A stretch of DNA of 6,844 nt from NCBI GenBank assembly GCA_029936705.1, contig JAPYSD010000195.1, positions 1 through 6,844 on the forward strand, read 5' to 3'. This document shows, in pieces, positions 1 through 6,568 of this stretch. The DNA is from Croceicoccus sp. GTDB lineage: Bacteria; Pseudomonadota; Alphaproteobacteria; Sphingomonadales; Sphingomonadaceae. Position 1 is the first letter of the stretch. The number at the start of each line of letters is the position of its first letter. The notes beneath the pieces are model-generated. The model worked only from the letters and a program-made list of their open reading frames with translations, did not search any database and was not told the DNA's origin. Position numbers and translations under genes: made by a program.

Positions 1-1
1 G

Positions 2-511
2 CTTCACGGCACCATGGCAAGCTGCATGCCGCAGGCCCTGGGCATCAAGCTCGCCTATCCGCAGCGGCAGGTGATCGCCATGTGCGGCGATGGCAGCCTG
101 ACCATGCTGATGGGCGACCTGCTGACGTTGGTGCAGGAAAACATCGCGCTCAAGCTATTGGTGTTCCACAACAATTCGCTCGGCTTTGTCGAAATGGAGC
201 AGCGCGTGGAAGGGCTGGTCGACCATTTCACCGCGCTACACAACCCCGATTTCGCCAAGCTGGCAGAGGCGTGCGGTATCGCCGGCTGGCATGTCGGTAA
301 CGCCGACGCGCTGGAACCCGCCATGGACGCCTGGCTGCGCCACGACGGGCCCGCCCTGCTGGACGTCGAAGTCAACCGGATGGAACTTGTCATGCCGCCC
401 ACGATAGAGGCGTCGCAGGTGGCCGGAACGGCCCTGTTCGGGGTAAAGGCCGTGCTCGACGGCAGGACACGCGAAGTGGTCGATCTGCTGAGGAACAATT
501 TCTTGCGGTGA
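2..511 (+). CDS. poxB: Pyruvate:ubiquinone oxidoreductase (PoxB-type), C-terminal part
   Basis: This is the end of a thiamine-diphosphate enzyme, open through the left edge; 169 residues remain of a family that is about 570 long. The visible part is the ThDP-binding (PP) domain. It contains the GDG...NN signature that binds Mg2+ and diphosphate: GDG at bases 86-94 and the NN pair at 170-175. The stretch MPQALG near the start, MCGDG, LGFVEME and the ending NNFLR all align by eye with E. coli PoxB, which ends NWLR. From family knowledge, PoxB is a peripheral membrane flavoenzyme that turns pyruvate into acetate and CO2 and passes electrons to ubiquinone; its last ~23 residues form a lipid-binding helix, and a similar stretch is present here. 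Acetolactate synthase, glyoxylate carboligase or another family member is less likely because of this tail. The FAD and N-terminal domains are outside the window, so the exact substrate is inferred. The next gene begins 66 bases downstream on the same strand. Confidence 0.82.
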   Translation, partial: LHGTMASCMPQALGIKLAYPQRQVIAMCGDGSLTMLMGDLLTLVQENIALKLLVFHNNSLGFVEMEQRVEGLVDHFTALHNPDFAKLAEACGIAGWHVGNADALEPAMDAWLRHDGPALLDVEVNRMELVMPPTIEASQVAGTALFGVKAVLDGRTREVVDLLRNNFLR

Positions 512-522
512 CCATCCTTGCA

Positions 523-536
523 GCTAGTCTGCTAGC
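523..536. repeat. Short inverted repeat after poxB
   Basis: GCTAG, a four-base loop TCTG, then CTAGC form a perfect 5-bp stem in the 66-base gap between poxB and the lipoprotein gene. The flanking TGCA on each side could extend pairing if GAAA bulges out. No T-run follows, so it is not a convincing intrinsic terminator; it could be an operator or chance. Confidence 0.3.
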
Positions 537-577
537 GAAATGCAGGGCCAAACCGCCGCGCAAGACAGGAAGAAACG

Positions 578-997
578 ATGATCAACAAGTTCAAGTACGC
601 CATGCTCGCTCTCCCCCTCGCGCTCGCCGTATCGGCCTGCGGTGACCAGGCGGCAGAGAACGAGGGCCAGGTCCAGGAAGCCACGGTCGATCAGCCGGGT
701 TTCGAGGACCGGTCCGCCACTCCGGCCGAGGCGCAGTCCGAGGCGATGACGCTGGCAGAGCACCTGGCGTCCGGCGACCTGAACAGCGCCGAGGCAGCGG
801 ACGCGCTTGAGGATCTCGACCGCCTGGTCACGGCCAATATCGTCGATTTCCCGCAGGACATTCGCCCGGGCCTGACCGAGGATGTCGAGGCTGCGCGTTC
901 CGCGCTCGAATCCCAGGACATGGAAGGTCTGCAGGAAGCGGCCACCCGTATCCAGGCCAAGCTGTCCTCTGCCGGCTCCGCCACCGACGCGGGCTGA
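578..997 (+). CDS. Small predicted lipoprotein, function unknown
   Basis: The product is 139 residues. I do not recognise a named family. The N-terminus is a clear lipoprotein signal: Lys4 and Lys6, a hydrophobic core at about residues 7-18, then a lipobox VSAC with the lipidated cysteine at position 21. The mature protein would be about 119 residues, acidic, rich in Ala, Glu, Asp and Gln, and mainly helical in appearance, with no further cysteine or membrane segment. It should be anchored in a membrane facing the periplasm; residue +2 is Gly, which gives no strong inner-membrane retention signal under the E. coli Asp+2 rule. The ATG start is well supported by AGGAAG at 567-572, five bases upstream. 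The gene lies between poxB and cyoA on the same strand, with gaps of 66 and 107 bases, so shared transcription is possible but not shown. A role in oxidase assembly would be only a guess from position. Confidence 0.75.
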   Translation: MINKFKYAMLALPLALAVSACGDQAAENEGQVQEATVDQPGFEDRSATPAEAQSEAMTLAEHLASGDLNSAEAADALEDLDRLVTANIVDFPQDIRPGLTEDVEAARSALESQDMEGLQEAATRIQAKLSSAGSATDAG

Positions 998-1028
998 GTG
1001 AGAGGGAATGCCGTCAGGGTGATGGCTG

Positions 1029-1066
1029 CGGCAGGGCGGCCGGGAACGGTGCGTCCTGCCGGCAGG
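1029..1066. promoter_or_regulatory. GC-rich palindromic leader upstream of cyoA
   Basis: CCTGCC/GGCAGG at 1055-1066 is a perfect 12-bp palindrome. Its left half (CCTGCCG, 1055-1061) is also the exact complement of CGGCAGG at 1029-1035, so two mutually exclusive pairings can be drawn. It sits 38 bases before the cyoA ATG and 32 bases after the lipoprotein stop. It could be an operator, an attenuator-like leader, or a terminator stem for the lipoprotein gene, but no T-run follows it. In DNA this GC-rich, chance is a real alternative. I could not identify convincing -35/-10 boxes here. Confidence 0.35.
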
Positions 1067-1104
1067 TTCAGCCGGTACGGCAAGTAGTTCTGGGGTTGCG
1101 TTCG

Positions 1105-2046
1105 ATGTCCTGGGTGAAGATGGCAGCGATCTGCCTGCTGGCGTGCATCGCCACGGATGCCGCGGCGTCGGACGCGTTGCAGCAGAGCTTTCTGCAACCC
1201 ATGGGCCCCGTCGCCGAGGAGCAGTCGAACCACCTGCTGCGCGTGGTGGGGATCACGATGATCGTGATCCTGCCGGTGTTTGTCGGGGTGCCGTTGATCC
1301 TCTGGCGCTATCGCTATGCGAAGCCGCAGGGCGACTATACGCCCGAATGGGATTTCTCGTGGAAGCTGGAATACGCGCTGTGGGGCGTGCCGGTGCTGGT
1401 CGTCGCCGTGCTGGCGAGCTGGCTGTGGTATTCGACCGGGAAACTCGATCCCTATGACCCGCTGGGCCCCGAGCCGTTGCAGGTCCAGGCCATCGGCCTC
1501 GATTGGAAATGGGTGTTCATCTATCCCGGGGAAGGCATCGCGACCGTGGGCGAACTGGCGGTTCCGGTGGGGCGGCCGGTGGAACTGACGCTAACGACCG
1601 ACACCGTCATGCAAAGCCTGCTGATCGCTCCCTTGACCGGGCAAATCTATGCGATGCCGGGCATGACGACCAAGCTGAACTTCGCCGCGACCCGCACCGG
1701 CGTGGCGGAGGGTGAGAATACGCAGTTCAATGGCAGCGGTTTCGGCCGCCAGAAATTCACGTTGCGCGCGCTCGCTCCCGACGACTACGCATCATGGGCG
1801 GCGAGGGGCGGAAGCGGCCTTGCCCTGAACGAGGAAACCTATGGCGAGCTGCGACGCCGGACCGTGCTTGCCGACGCGCGCGTGGACCTCGGGCTCAGCA
1901 AAAGCGCCGAGCCGATCATCATGACGCTGGGCCGCAAGGACATCTTTCGCCAGATCATTGCCAAGTACCATTCGCGCGGCGACCACGCCGCGGGGTGGGG
2001 CGGCACCGGCCTGCCGCCGGACGACACGAAGGGGGCCGGGAAATGA
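1105..2046 (+). CDS. cyoA: Cytochrome bo3 ubiquinol oxidase subunit II
   Basis: The product is 313 residues from the chosen ATG. A hydrophobic signal segment (about 5-18) is followed by two membrane helices (about 47-67 and 89-109), then a periplasmic cupredoxin domain beginning near the DWKW motif at 133-136. It is CyoA rather than a cytochrome c oxidase subunit II because the CuA site is absent: the usual VxHS is VMQS (168-171), and the Cys/His/Met copper cluster is replaced by a GQIYAMPGM stretch ending near 187, as in E. coli CyoA (SQIYAMAGM). The subunit packs against CyoB in the quinol oxidase. Signal processing is uncertain: LLAC at 11-14 resembles a lipobox, as in E. coli CyoA, but DAAA followed by Ser could instead be cut by signal peptidase I. 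The start is also open: an in-frame TTG lies at 1096, but the GGGG at 1092-1095 is spaced nine bases from the ATG and abuts the TTG. The stop overlaps the cyoB start by four bases. Confidence 0.93.
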   Translation: MSWVKMAAICLLACIATDAAASDALQQSFLQPMGPVAEEQSNHLLRVVGITMIVILPVFVGVPLILWRYRYAKPQGDYTPEWDFSWKLEYALWGVPVLVVAVLASWLWYSTGKLDPYDPLGPEPLQVQAIGLDWKWVFIYPGEGIATVGELAVPVGRPVELTLTTDTVMQSLLIAPLTGQIYAMPGMTTKLNFAATRTGVAEGENTQFNGSGFGRQKFTLRALAPDDYASWAARGGSGLALNEETYGELRRRTVLADARVDLGLSKSAEPIIMTLGRKDIFRQIIAKYHSRGDHAAGWGGTGLPPDDTKGAGK

Positions 2047-4148
2047 GCGGGCAGACCAGCCCGATCTTCGGCAATCTCGACTGGAACGTGACGCCCTATA
2101 CCGATCTGCTGCAGCATGTGAACAGCAGCACGATCGTCGGTGCGGGTGCGGCCACCGTGCTGGTGCTGGGCGCGCTCGGCGGGGTGGCGCTGCTGACGTT
2201 AAAGCGTTGGTGGGGGCCGTTGTACCGGAACTGGCTGACCTCGCCCGACGCCAAGAAGATCGGCATCATGTATATCGCGCTCGCGCTGATCATGCTGGTG
2301 CGCGGCATCATCGAGGGTTTTGTGATGCGCACCCACCAGGCGACGGCGCTGGGTACGCTGGCGCAGCAGGAAACGGGGCTGGTCACGCCGGAGCATTTCG
2401 CTCAGCTGTTCAGCACGCACGGCACGATCATGATTTTCTTCGTCGCGATGCCGCTGCTGATCGGGCTTATCAATTTCGTCCTGCCCCAGCAGCTTGGCGC
2501 GCGCGACATGGCCTTTCCGGTGCTCAACCAGGTCAGCCTGGGACTGACCGCTTCGGGCGCCGCGCTGGTGATGATCTCGCTGCTGATCGGCAAGTTCGGC
2601 ACCGGCGGCTGGACCATGTATCCGCCCTATACCGGCAAGGTATTCAGTCCCGGCGAGGGCGTGGACTACTGGATCTGGGCGATCATGATCTCGGGCATGG
2701 GATCGACGCTGACGGGGATGAATTTTGCCGTCACGATCTTCAAGCAGCGCGCGCCGGGCATGCATTTCATGCGCATGCCGCTGTTCTGCTGGACCAGCCT
2801 GTGCGTCGCCATCATGCTGATCTACGCCATGCCCGCGCTGACCCTGTCGAGCGCGATGCTGGCGCTGGACCGTTACGCCGACTTCCACTTCTTCACCAAT
2901 GAAGCGGGCGGCAACATGATGAACTATGCCAACATCTTCTGGATGTTCGGCCACCCGGAGGTCTACATCCTGATCCTGCCGGCGTTCGGCGTGTTCTCGG
3001 AAATCAGCTCGACCTATTCGGGCAAGCGGCTGTACGGCTACACCTCGCTGGTGATCGCCAGCATGAGCATCGCGGTCATCAGCTTCACCGTCTGGCTGCA
3101 CCATTTCTTCACCATGGGACAAAGCGCGGGCGTCAACATCGCATTCGGCATCGCGACCATGATCATCGGTATCCCGACCGGGGTGAAAATCTATGACTGG
3201 ATGGCGACCATGTGGCGCGGCAGGGTGCGTATCACCGCGCCGATCGTCTATCTGACGGGTTTCTTCATGCTGTTCGTGATCGGCGGGCTGTCGGGCATCA
3301 TCCTGGCCAATCCGTCGATCGACTACCAAGTCCATAACTCGACCTTCCTCGTCGCGCATTTCCACAATGTGATCATTCCCGGCGTGCTCTACGGCATGCT
3401 GGCAGGCATCCATTACTGGTTCCCCAAGGCCTTCGGCTTCCGCCTGGACGAGACTTGGGGGCGGCGCACCGCCCTGCTGTTCGTGGGCGGCTTCGTCTTC
3501 GCCTTCCTGCCGCTCTACGTGCTGGGGCTGATGGGGCTGCCGCGCCGTTCGCCGACTTTCCAGAACCCCGATTTCATGCCGTGGATGTATCTTGCCGAGT
3601 TTGGCGGCGTGCTGATGCTGTGCGCGCTCGCCAGCCTTGGCTGGACGTTCTGGACCAGTGTTCGCAACCGCGTGGCGCTGGCGGTTCCGGGCGGCGATCC
3701 GTGGAACGGCTCGACCCTTGAATGGTCGACGCCTGCGCCCGCGCCCGAATGGACGTTTTCCCGCATTCCCCACGTGAGGGCGCGCCACGACTGGGGTGAG
3801 ACCAAGCGCGCGGGCGACCCGTGGAGGGCGCCGGACGAATACACCGATATCGAGATGCCCGCCGATACCGCGCATGGCCTGCTGATCGCCATCGCCTCCT
3901 TTGCTTTCGGCTTTGCCATGGTCTGGCACGTCTGGTGGCTGGCGCTCGTCAGCGTGCTTGCCATTCCCGGCATGGTGGCGCTGCGCGGCATGCGCGTGAT
4001 CGAACCGCGGATCATCCCCGCGGCAGAGGTCGAGGAAGCGGACCGACGGTTCCGCCAGCAGGTCGCCAACCTTGCCCCCGCGACCCGCGCCGAGGAAGAA
4101 AGCGAACGCAATCGCGGCGTGCCCGACCTTGCGGAGTTCGCCGGATGA
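2043..4148 (+). CDS. cyoB: Cytochrome bo3 ubiquinol oxidase subunit I (catalytic)
   Basis: This is the catalytic heme-copper subunit: it oxidises ubiquinol, reduces O2 to water and pumps protons across the inner membrane. It has 701 residues; E. coli CyoB has 663, and the extra length is about 20 residues at the N-terminus and 18 at the C-terminus. Numbering runs at a constant +20 from E. coli between residues 87 and 502. Low-spin heme ligands are His126 and His441; CuB ligands are His304, His353 and His354; the high-spin heme ligand is His439. Tyr308, the cross-linked tyrosine, is present. The D-channel is complete (Asn144, Asp155, Asn162, Glu306), as is the K-channel Lys382, which makes it an A1-type pump. 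Heme-propionate arginines are Arg501 and Arg502. The quinone site has Arg87, His118 and Gln121, but Glu91 replaces E. coli Asp75. The DHK element near the first helices reads DAK. The ATG start follows AAGGGGG (2029-2035) at seven bases and overlaps the cyoA stop as ATGA. Confidence 0.96.
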   Translation: MSGQTSPIFGNLDWNVTPYTDLLQHVNSSTIVGAGAATVLVLGALGGVALLTLKRWWGPLYRNWLTSPDAKKIGIMYIALALIMLVRGIIEGFVMRTHQATALGTLAQQETGLVTPEHFAQLFSTHGTIMIFFVAMPLLIGLINFVLPQQLGARDMAFPVLNQVSLGLTASGAALVMISLLIGKFGTGGWTMYPPYTGKVFSPGEGVDYWIWAIMISGMGSTLTGMNFAVTIFKQRAPGMHFMRMPLFCWTSLCVAIMLIYAMPALTLSSAMLALDRYADFHFFTNEAGGNMMNYANIFWMFGHPEVYILILPAFGVFSEISSTYSGKRLYGYTSLVIASMSIAVISFTVWLHHFFTMGQSAGVNIAFGIATMIIGIPTGVKIYDWMATMWRGRVRITAPIVYLTGFFMLFVIGGLSGIILANPSIDYQVHNSTFLVAHFHNVIIPGVLYGMLAGIHYWFPKAFGFRLDETWGRRTALLFVGGFVFAFLPLYVLGLMGLPRRSPTFQNPDFMPWMYLAEFGGVLMLCALASLGWTFWTSVRNRVALAVPGGDPWNGSTLEWSTPAPAPEWTFSRIPHVRARHDWGETKRAGDPWRAPDEYTDIEMPADTAHGLLIAIASFAFGFAMVWHVWWLALVSVLAIPGMVALRGMRVIEPRIIPAAEVEEADRRFRQQVANLAPATRAEEESERNRGVPDLAEFAG

Positions 4149-4771
4149 GCGGCAACCGTCTCTATCCCGGGCTTAACCTTGGCGACACGCATGGCGACGC
4201 GCATGCGCAGGCCGAAACGACGGTGTTCGGTTTCTGGGTCTTCCTGATGAGCGACCTCATCATCTTCGGCATATTGTTCGCGTCTTACGCCTCGTACCTC
4301 GATCCGATCGGGCTGGCGGGCGGGCCGGGGCCGGACGAGCTGTTCGATATCAAGAGCGTCGCGATCCAGACGGGTTTTCTTTTGTTCGGCGGGGTTGCCT
4401 ACGCGGGCGTATCGCTGGCGATGAAATACGAACATGGCCGCGGCAGGCTGGTGGCCTGGCTGCTCGTATGCACGGCGCTCGGCGCGGGGTTCCTGTTTTT
4501 CGAGGTAAAGGATTTCGTCACCCAGGCAGGTGAGGGCGGTGTCCCGCAGGCCAGCGGCTGGCTCAGTTCGTACTGGGCACTGGTGGGACTGCACGGCGTC
4601 CACGTCCTGTCGGGAATCCTCTGGATCCTGACCATGATCGCGCAGATCGCCACGCGGGGCATCGACGACGCGGTCAAGGTCCGCCTGTCGATGCTCGGCG
4701 TGTTCTGGCATTTTCTCGACCTGATCTGGGTCGGGATCTTTTCCCTCGTCTTCCTGGTACCGCTGACATGA
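4145..4771 (+). CDS. cyoC: Cytochrome bo3 ubiquinol oxidase subunit III
   Basis: The product is 208 residues, close to the 204 of E. coli CyoC. Five membrane helices can be drawn at about 28-50, 72-92, 102-119, 142-163 and 184-205, as expected for a quinol oxidase subunit III. Family hallmarks are FWVFLMSDLIIF at 30-41, the conserved Glu120 in FFEVKDF, HGVH at 150-153 in the fourth helix, and FWHFLDLIWVGIF in the last helix. The subunit has no redox centre; in the family it stabilises subunit I and supports sustained proton uptake. The ATG overlaps the cyoB stop by four bases and has GGAG at 4133-4136, eight bases upstream. The reading frame continues open further upstream inside cyoB, but homology begins only at this ATG. 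Its own stop overlaps the cyoD start in the same ATGA way. Confidence 0.94.
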   Translation: MSGNRLYPGLNLGDTHGDAHAQAETTVFGFWVFLMSDLIIFGILFASYASYLDPIGLAGGPGPDELFDIKSVAIQTGFLLFGGVAYAGVSLAMKYEHGRGRLVAWLLVCTALGAGFLFFEVKDFVTQAGEGGVPQASGWLSSYWALVGLHGVHVLSGILWILTMIAQIATRGIDDAVKVRLSMLGVFWHFLDLIWVGIFSLVFLVPLT

Positions 4772-5148
4772 CCGCGCCCAACACCGGAGATGTCGATCCG
4801 CAGGACAGCGCTTCCAGCGAGATCAAGAGCTATGCCACGGGCTTCTTCGCCAGCCTGCTGCTGACGGTGGGCGCGTTCGCCGCGTTGATGTCGGACCTGC
4901 CGACGACATGGAAGATCGGGCTGATCTGCGGCGCGGCGTTTCTGCAGATCGCGGCGCATCTGCGCCATTTCCTCCACGTTAGTTTCTCGGGCGGGCAATC
5001 GCGCGAGGACCTGCTGCTGGTGCTGTTCTCGGTCACCTTGCTGGTCATCATGGCGGGCGGGACCTGGTACATCATGTCGGACCTGAGCGGGCGAATGCAC
5101 CAGTCGGGGGGCAGCGGCGCGGCGCTGCATGACGCGGCCCCGCGATGA
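4768..5148 (+). CDS. cyoD: Cytochrome bo3 ubiquinol oxidase subunit IV
   Basis: The product is 126 residues; E. coli CyoD is 109, and the excess is mostly a polar N-terminal lead and a Gly/Ser/Ala-rich tail. Three membrane helices lie at about 22-42, 47-68 and 82-103. The family pattern Q-x3-H-x3-FLH is present (Gln60, His64, Phe68-His70), followed by a polar loop and then a helix with GTWYIM. In the family this small subunit helps assembly of the CuB centre and packs next to subunits I and III. Its ATG overlaps the cyoC stop as ATGA and no strong Shine-Dalgarno is visible, so translation is probably coupled. The end of the gene overlaps the start chosen for the next gene by 20 bases. Confidence 0.92.
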   Translation: MTAPNTGDVDPQDSASSEIKSYATGFFASLLLTVGAFAALMSDLPTTWKIGLICGAAFLQIAAHLRHFLHVSFSGGQSREDLLLVLFSVTLLVIMAGGTWYIMSDLSGRMHQSGGSGAALHDAAPR

Positions 5149-5851
5149 CGGGCGTGCCGCAGTGATCAGGCGCAAGCACGCCGTCTTCACTCTCAACGCC
5201 GTGGCGGGCTGGGTGGACGCGGTCGGCTTCCTCTCGCTCGTCGGTTCGGTCCAGGCGTTTCCCTCGTTCATGAGCGGCAATTCCACCAAGGTCGTGACCG
5301 ACCTCGTTTCGCGCAAGTTCGCGCTGGCCGGGCTGGTGGCCTGCGTCGTTGTCGTCTTCATCGTCGGGACGGTCATCTCGCGCCTCGTCAACGATGGCAC
5401 GCGCTGGCGCGAGACGACGGCGCTGGCCGCGGTGGCCGCCGCGCTGTGGCTGGCGGGGGCAGGTGTCCTGACGGAATGGAACGGCTATGCGCTGCTGCTG
5501 CTGCTGGCCTTTGCGATGGGACTGATCAACCGCGCGCTGCAAGGCGGCCATGGCTTCACCGTGCATACTTTCGTCAGCGGGGCGGTGGTGACGATCGGCT
5601 CCGACATTGCCGATGCCATATCGGGGCGGGGCGCATGGCGGGACATTCTTCAACCACTCGGCATCTGGGGGGCGATCCTGGCCGGAGCGGTGGTGGGCGG
5701 CCTGCTGACGCTGAAGATCGGCCTGCATGTCGCTCTATTCGTGCCTGCCCTGTTGGTCAGCCTGCTGGCATGGATCGATGGCGCGGGCTGGCTTGAGCCT
5801 GCGGGCGACACCAGGGACGGGCACATCGACGCTATCCGGACGGTGGGTTGA
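5129..5851 (+). CDS. DUF1275 (YoaK-type) multi-pass membrane protein
   Basis: The product is 240 residues from the ATG. It matches the DUF1275/YoaK family by eye: AGWVDAVGFLSL at 26-37 and FMSGNSTK at 47-54 correspond to the family's AGxxDAxxFL and MSGN(T/S)T elements. Several hydrophobic helices follow, and a short polar tail ends the protein. The biochemical function of the family is unknown; it is an integral inner-membrane protein. The start is uncertain. The ATG at 5129 lies inside cyoD (20-base overlap) and lacks a good ribosome site; a GTG at 5162, 13 bases after the cyoD stop, would give a 229-residue protein and still keep all family motifs. Either way the gene is tightly packed behind cyoD, so it is probably the fifth gene of the oxidase operon. 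Position alone suggests, but does not prove, a link to the oxidase. It is not cyoE: the prenyltransferase Asp-rich motifs are absent. Confidence 0.85.
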   Translation: MTRPRDDGRAAVIRRKHAVFTLNAVAGWVDAVGFLSLVGSVQAFPSFMSGNSTKVVTDLVSRKFALAGLVACVVVVFIVGTVISRLVNDGTRWRETTALAAVAAALWLAGAGVLTEWNGYALLLLLAFAMGLINRALQGGHGFTVHTFVSGAVVTIGSDIADAISGRGAWRDILQPLGIWGAILAGAVVGGLLTLKIGLHVALFVPALLVSLLAWIDGAGWLEPAGDTRDGHIDAIRTVG

Positions 5852-5854
5852 CGG

Positions 5855-5874
5855 GCAGCCCTTCCCAGGGCGGC
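5855..5874. terminator. Weak hairpin between convergent genes
   Basis: GCCCT (5858-5862), loop TCCC and AGGGC (5867-5871) pair perfectly; after one mismatch two more G-C pairs extend the stem. It lies in the 27-base gap between the stops of the DUF1275 gene and the opposing DUF4396 gene, the expected place for a shared terminator. Neither strand has a proper T-run after the stem, so an intrinsic terminator is only a possibility. Confidence 0.3.
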
Positions 5875-5878
5875 GCGA

Positions 5879-6568
5879 TTACATTTCTTCTTTCAGGCCC
5901 GACCGGATCAGCAGCCAGTTCGGCAGATAGGCGGTGGCAAAACCGGCCAGCATGGCAAACTGCATCGCGGCCCAGAACACCGGGCTTCCCGCATCGACTG
6001 TCTTGCCGAATAGCGCGGGGAAAAACGCGAAATGCGCCAGCCCCATGAAACCGTACATGCCCACCTGCCAGCTGGTCAGCGAAAGGACGTCCGCCTTGGC
6101 CGCGGCCTTGATCCCTTCGCCGACCGACAGGTCGCGCATTGGCGCGATGGCGAAATACTGGAAGACGATCCCGGTCAGCAGCGCGAAGACATAGTCCAGC
6201 GTCCACGCCGCGAAGATCTCGGTCGAGAAGATCGTGCCCAGCCCGAAATAGGCCAGCACCCCCGGCACGTAATGGGCCAGGTTCTCGCAAACCAGGTCGG
6301 CGAGCGAACATCCCGCGCCGCAATGAAGCGTTCCCTTGGCCACCTTGGCGGCGAATGGCGCATCCTTCGACCCCGGCCCGGCAAAGCGATGGTAGAACCA
6401 GATCAGCAGCGGCCCGGCAAACAGCGCGCACAGGGGCCAGACGAAGCGCATGACAGCCATCTTGGGCGGATGCCGCAGCATCTGCCACGCCATGTAGACC
6501 GCGCAGGCCGCGCCCAGCACCAGAAGAGCGACGGCAGCCGTTTCGACCCAAGCCGGGATCACGCGCAT
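5879..6568 (-). CDS. DUF4396 membrane protein with HCGAGC motif
   Basis: The product is 229 residues from the chosen ATG. It resembles DUF4396 proteins by eye: a first helix, then LRHPPKM and a VWP-containing helix, and a TLHCGAGCSLADL element with His82, Cys83, Cys87 and Asp91, followed by Cys94 and Glu95. About six hydrophobic segments can be drawn (roughly 10-31, 42-60, 84-110, 118-140, 165-187, 198-220), so it is an integral membrane protein. The family function is unknown; the His/Cys cluster could bind a metal or be redox-active, which is my inference. The ATG at 6568 has AAGGA only one base upstream, which is poor spacing. Alternatives are TTG at 6589, with GGAG five bases before it, and GTG at 6616; these add 7 and 16 residues without adding known family sequence. 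The stop codon is TAA. The gene is convergent with the oxidase operon, so it is transcribed separately. Confidence 0.78.
   Translation of the reverse strand: MRVIPAWVETAAVALLVLGAACAVYMAWQMLRHPPKMAVMRFVWPLCALFAGPLLIWFYHRFAGPGSKDAPFAAKVAKGTLHCGAGCSLADLVCENLAHYVPGVLAYFGLGTIFSTEIFAAWTLDYVFALLTGIVFQYFAIAPMRDLSVGEGIKAAAKADVLSLTSWQVGMYGFMGLAHFAFFPALFGKTVDAGSPVFWAAMQFAMLAGFATAYLPNWLLIRSGLKEEM

Noticed and set aside
1105..2046. Subunit II as a cytochrome c oxidase (CtaC) rather than a quinol oxidase
   Set aside because: The CuA-binding Cys/His/Met residues are absent and the motifs match CyoA; the other subunits also fit the quinol oxidase type.
2199..3929. A 576-codon open frame on the minus strand opposite cyoB
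   Set aside because: It lies entirely over the strongly conserved cyoB gene, its protein is low-complexity and rich in Arg, His, Asp and Gln, and it matches nothing. This is the usual shadow of a GC-rich gene.
3515..4711. A 398-codon open frame on the minus strand across cyoB and cyoC
   Set aside because: Same reasoning: it spans two real genes with strong homology, and its own product shows no domain or membrane pattern.
4399..5400. A 333-codon minus-strand frame opposite cyoC, cyoD and the DUF1275 gene
   Set aside because: It crosses three supported genes, its composition is unlike a real protein, and it has no recognisable motif.
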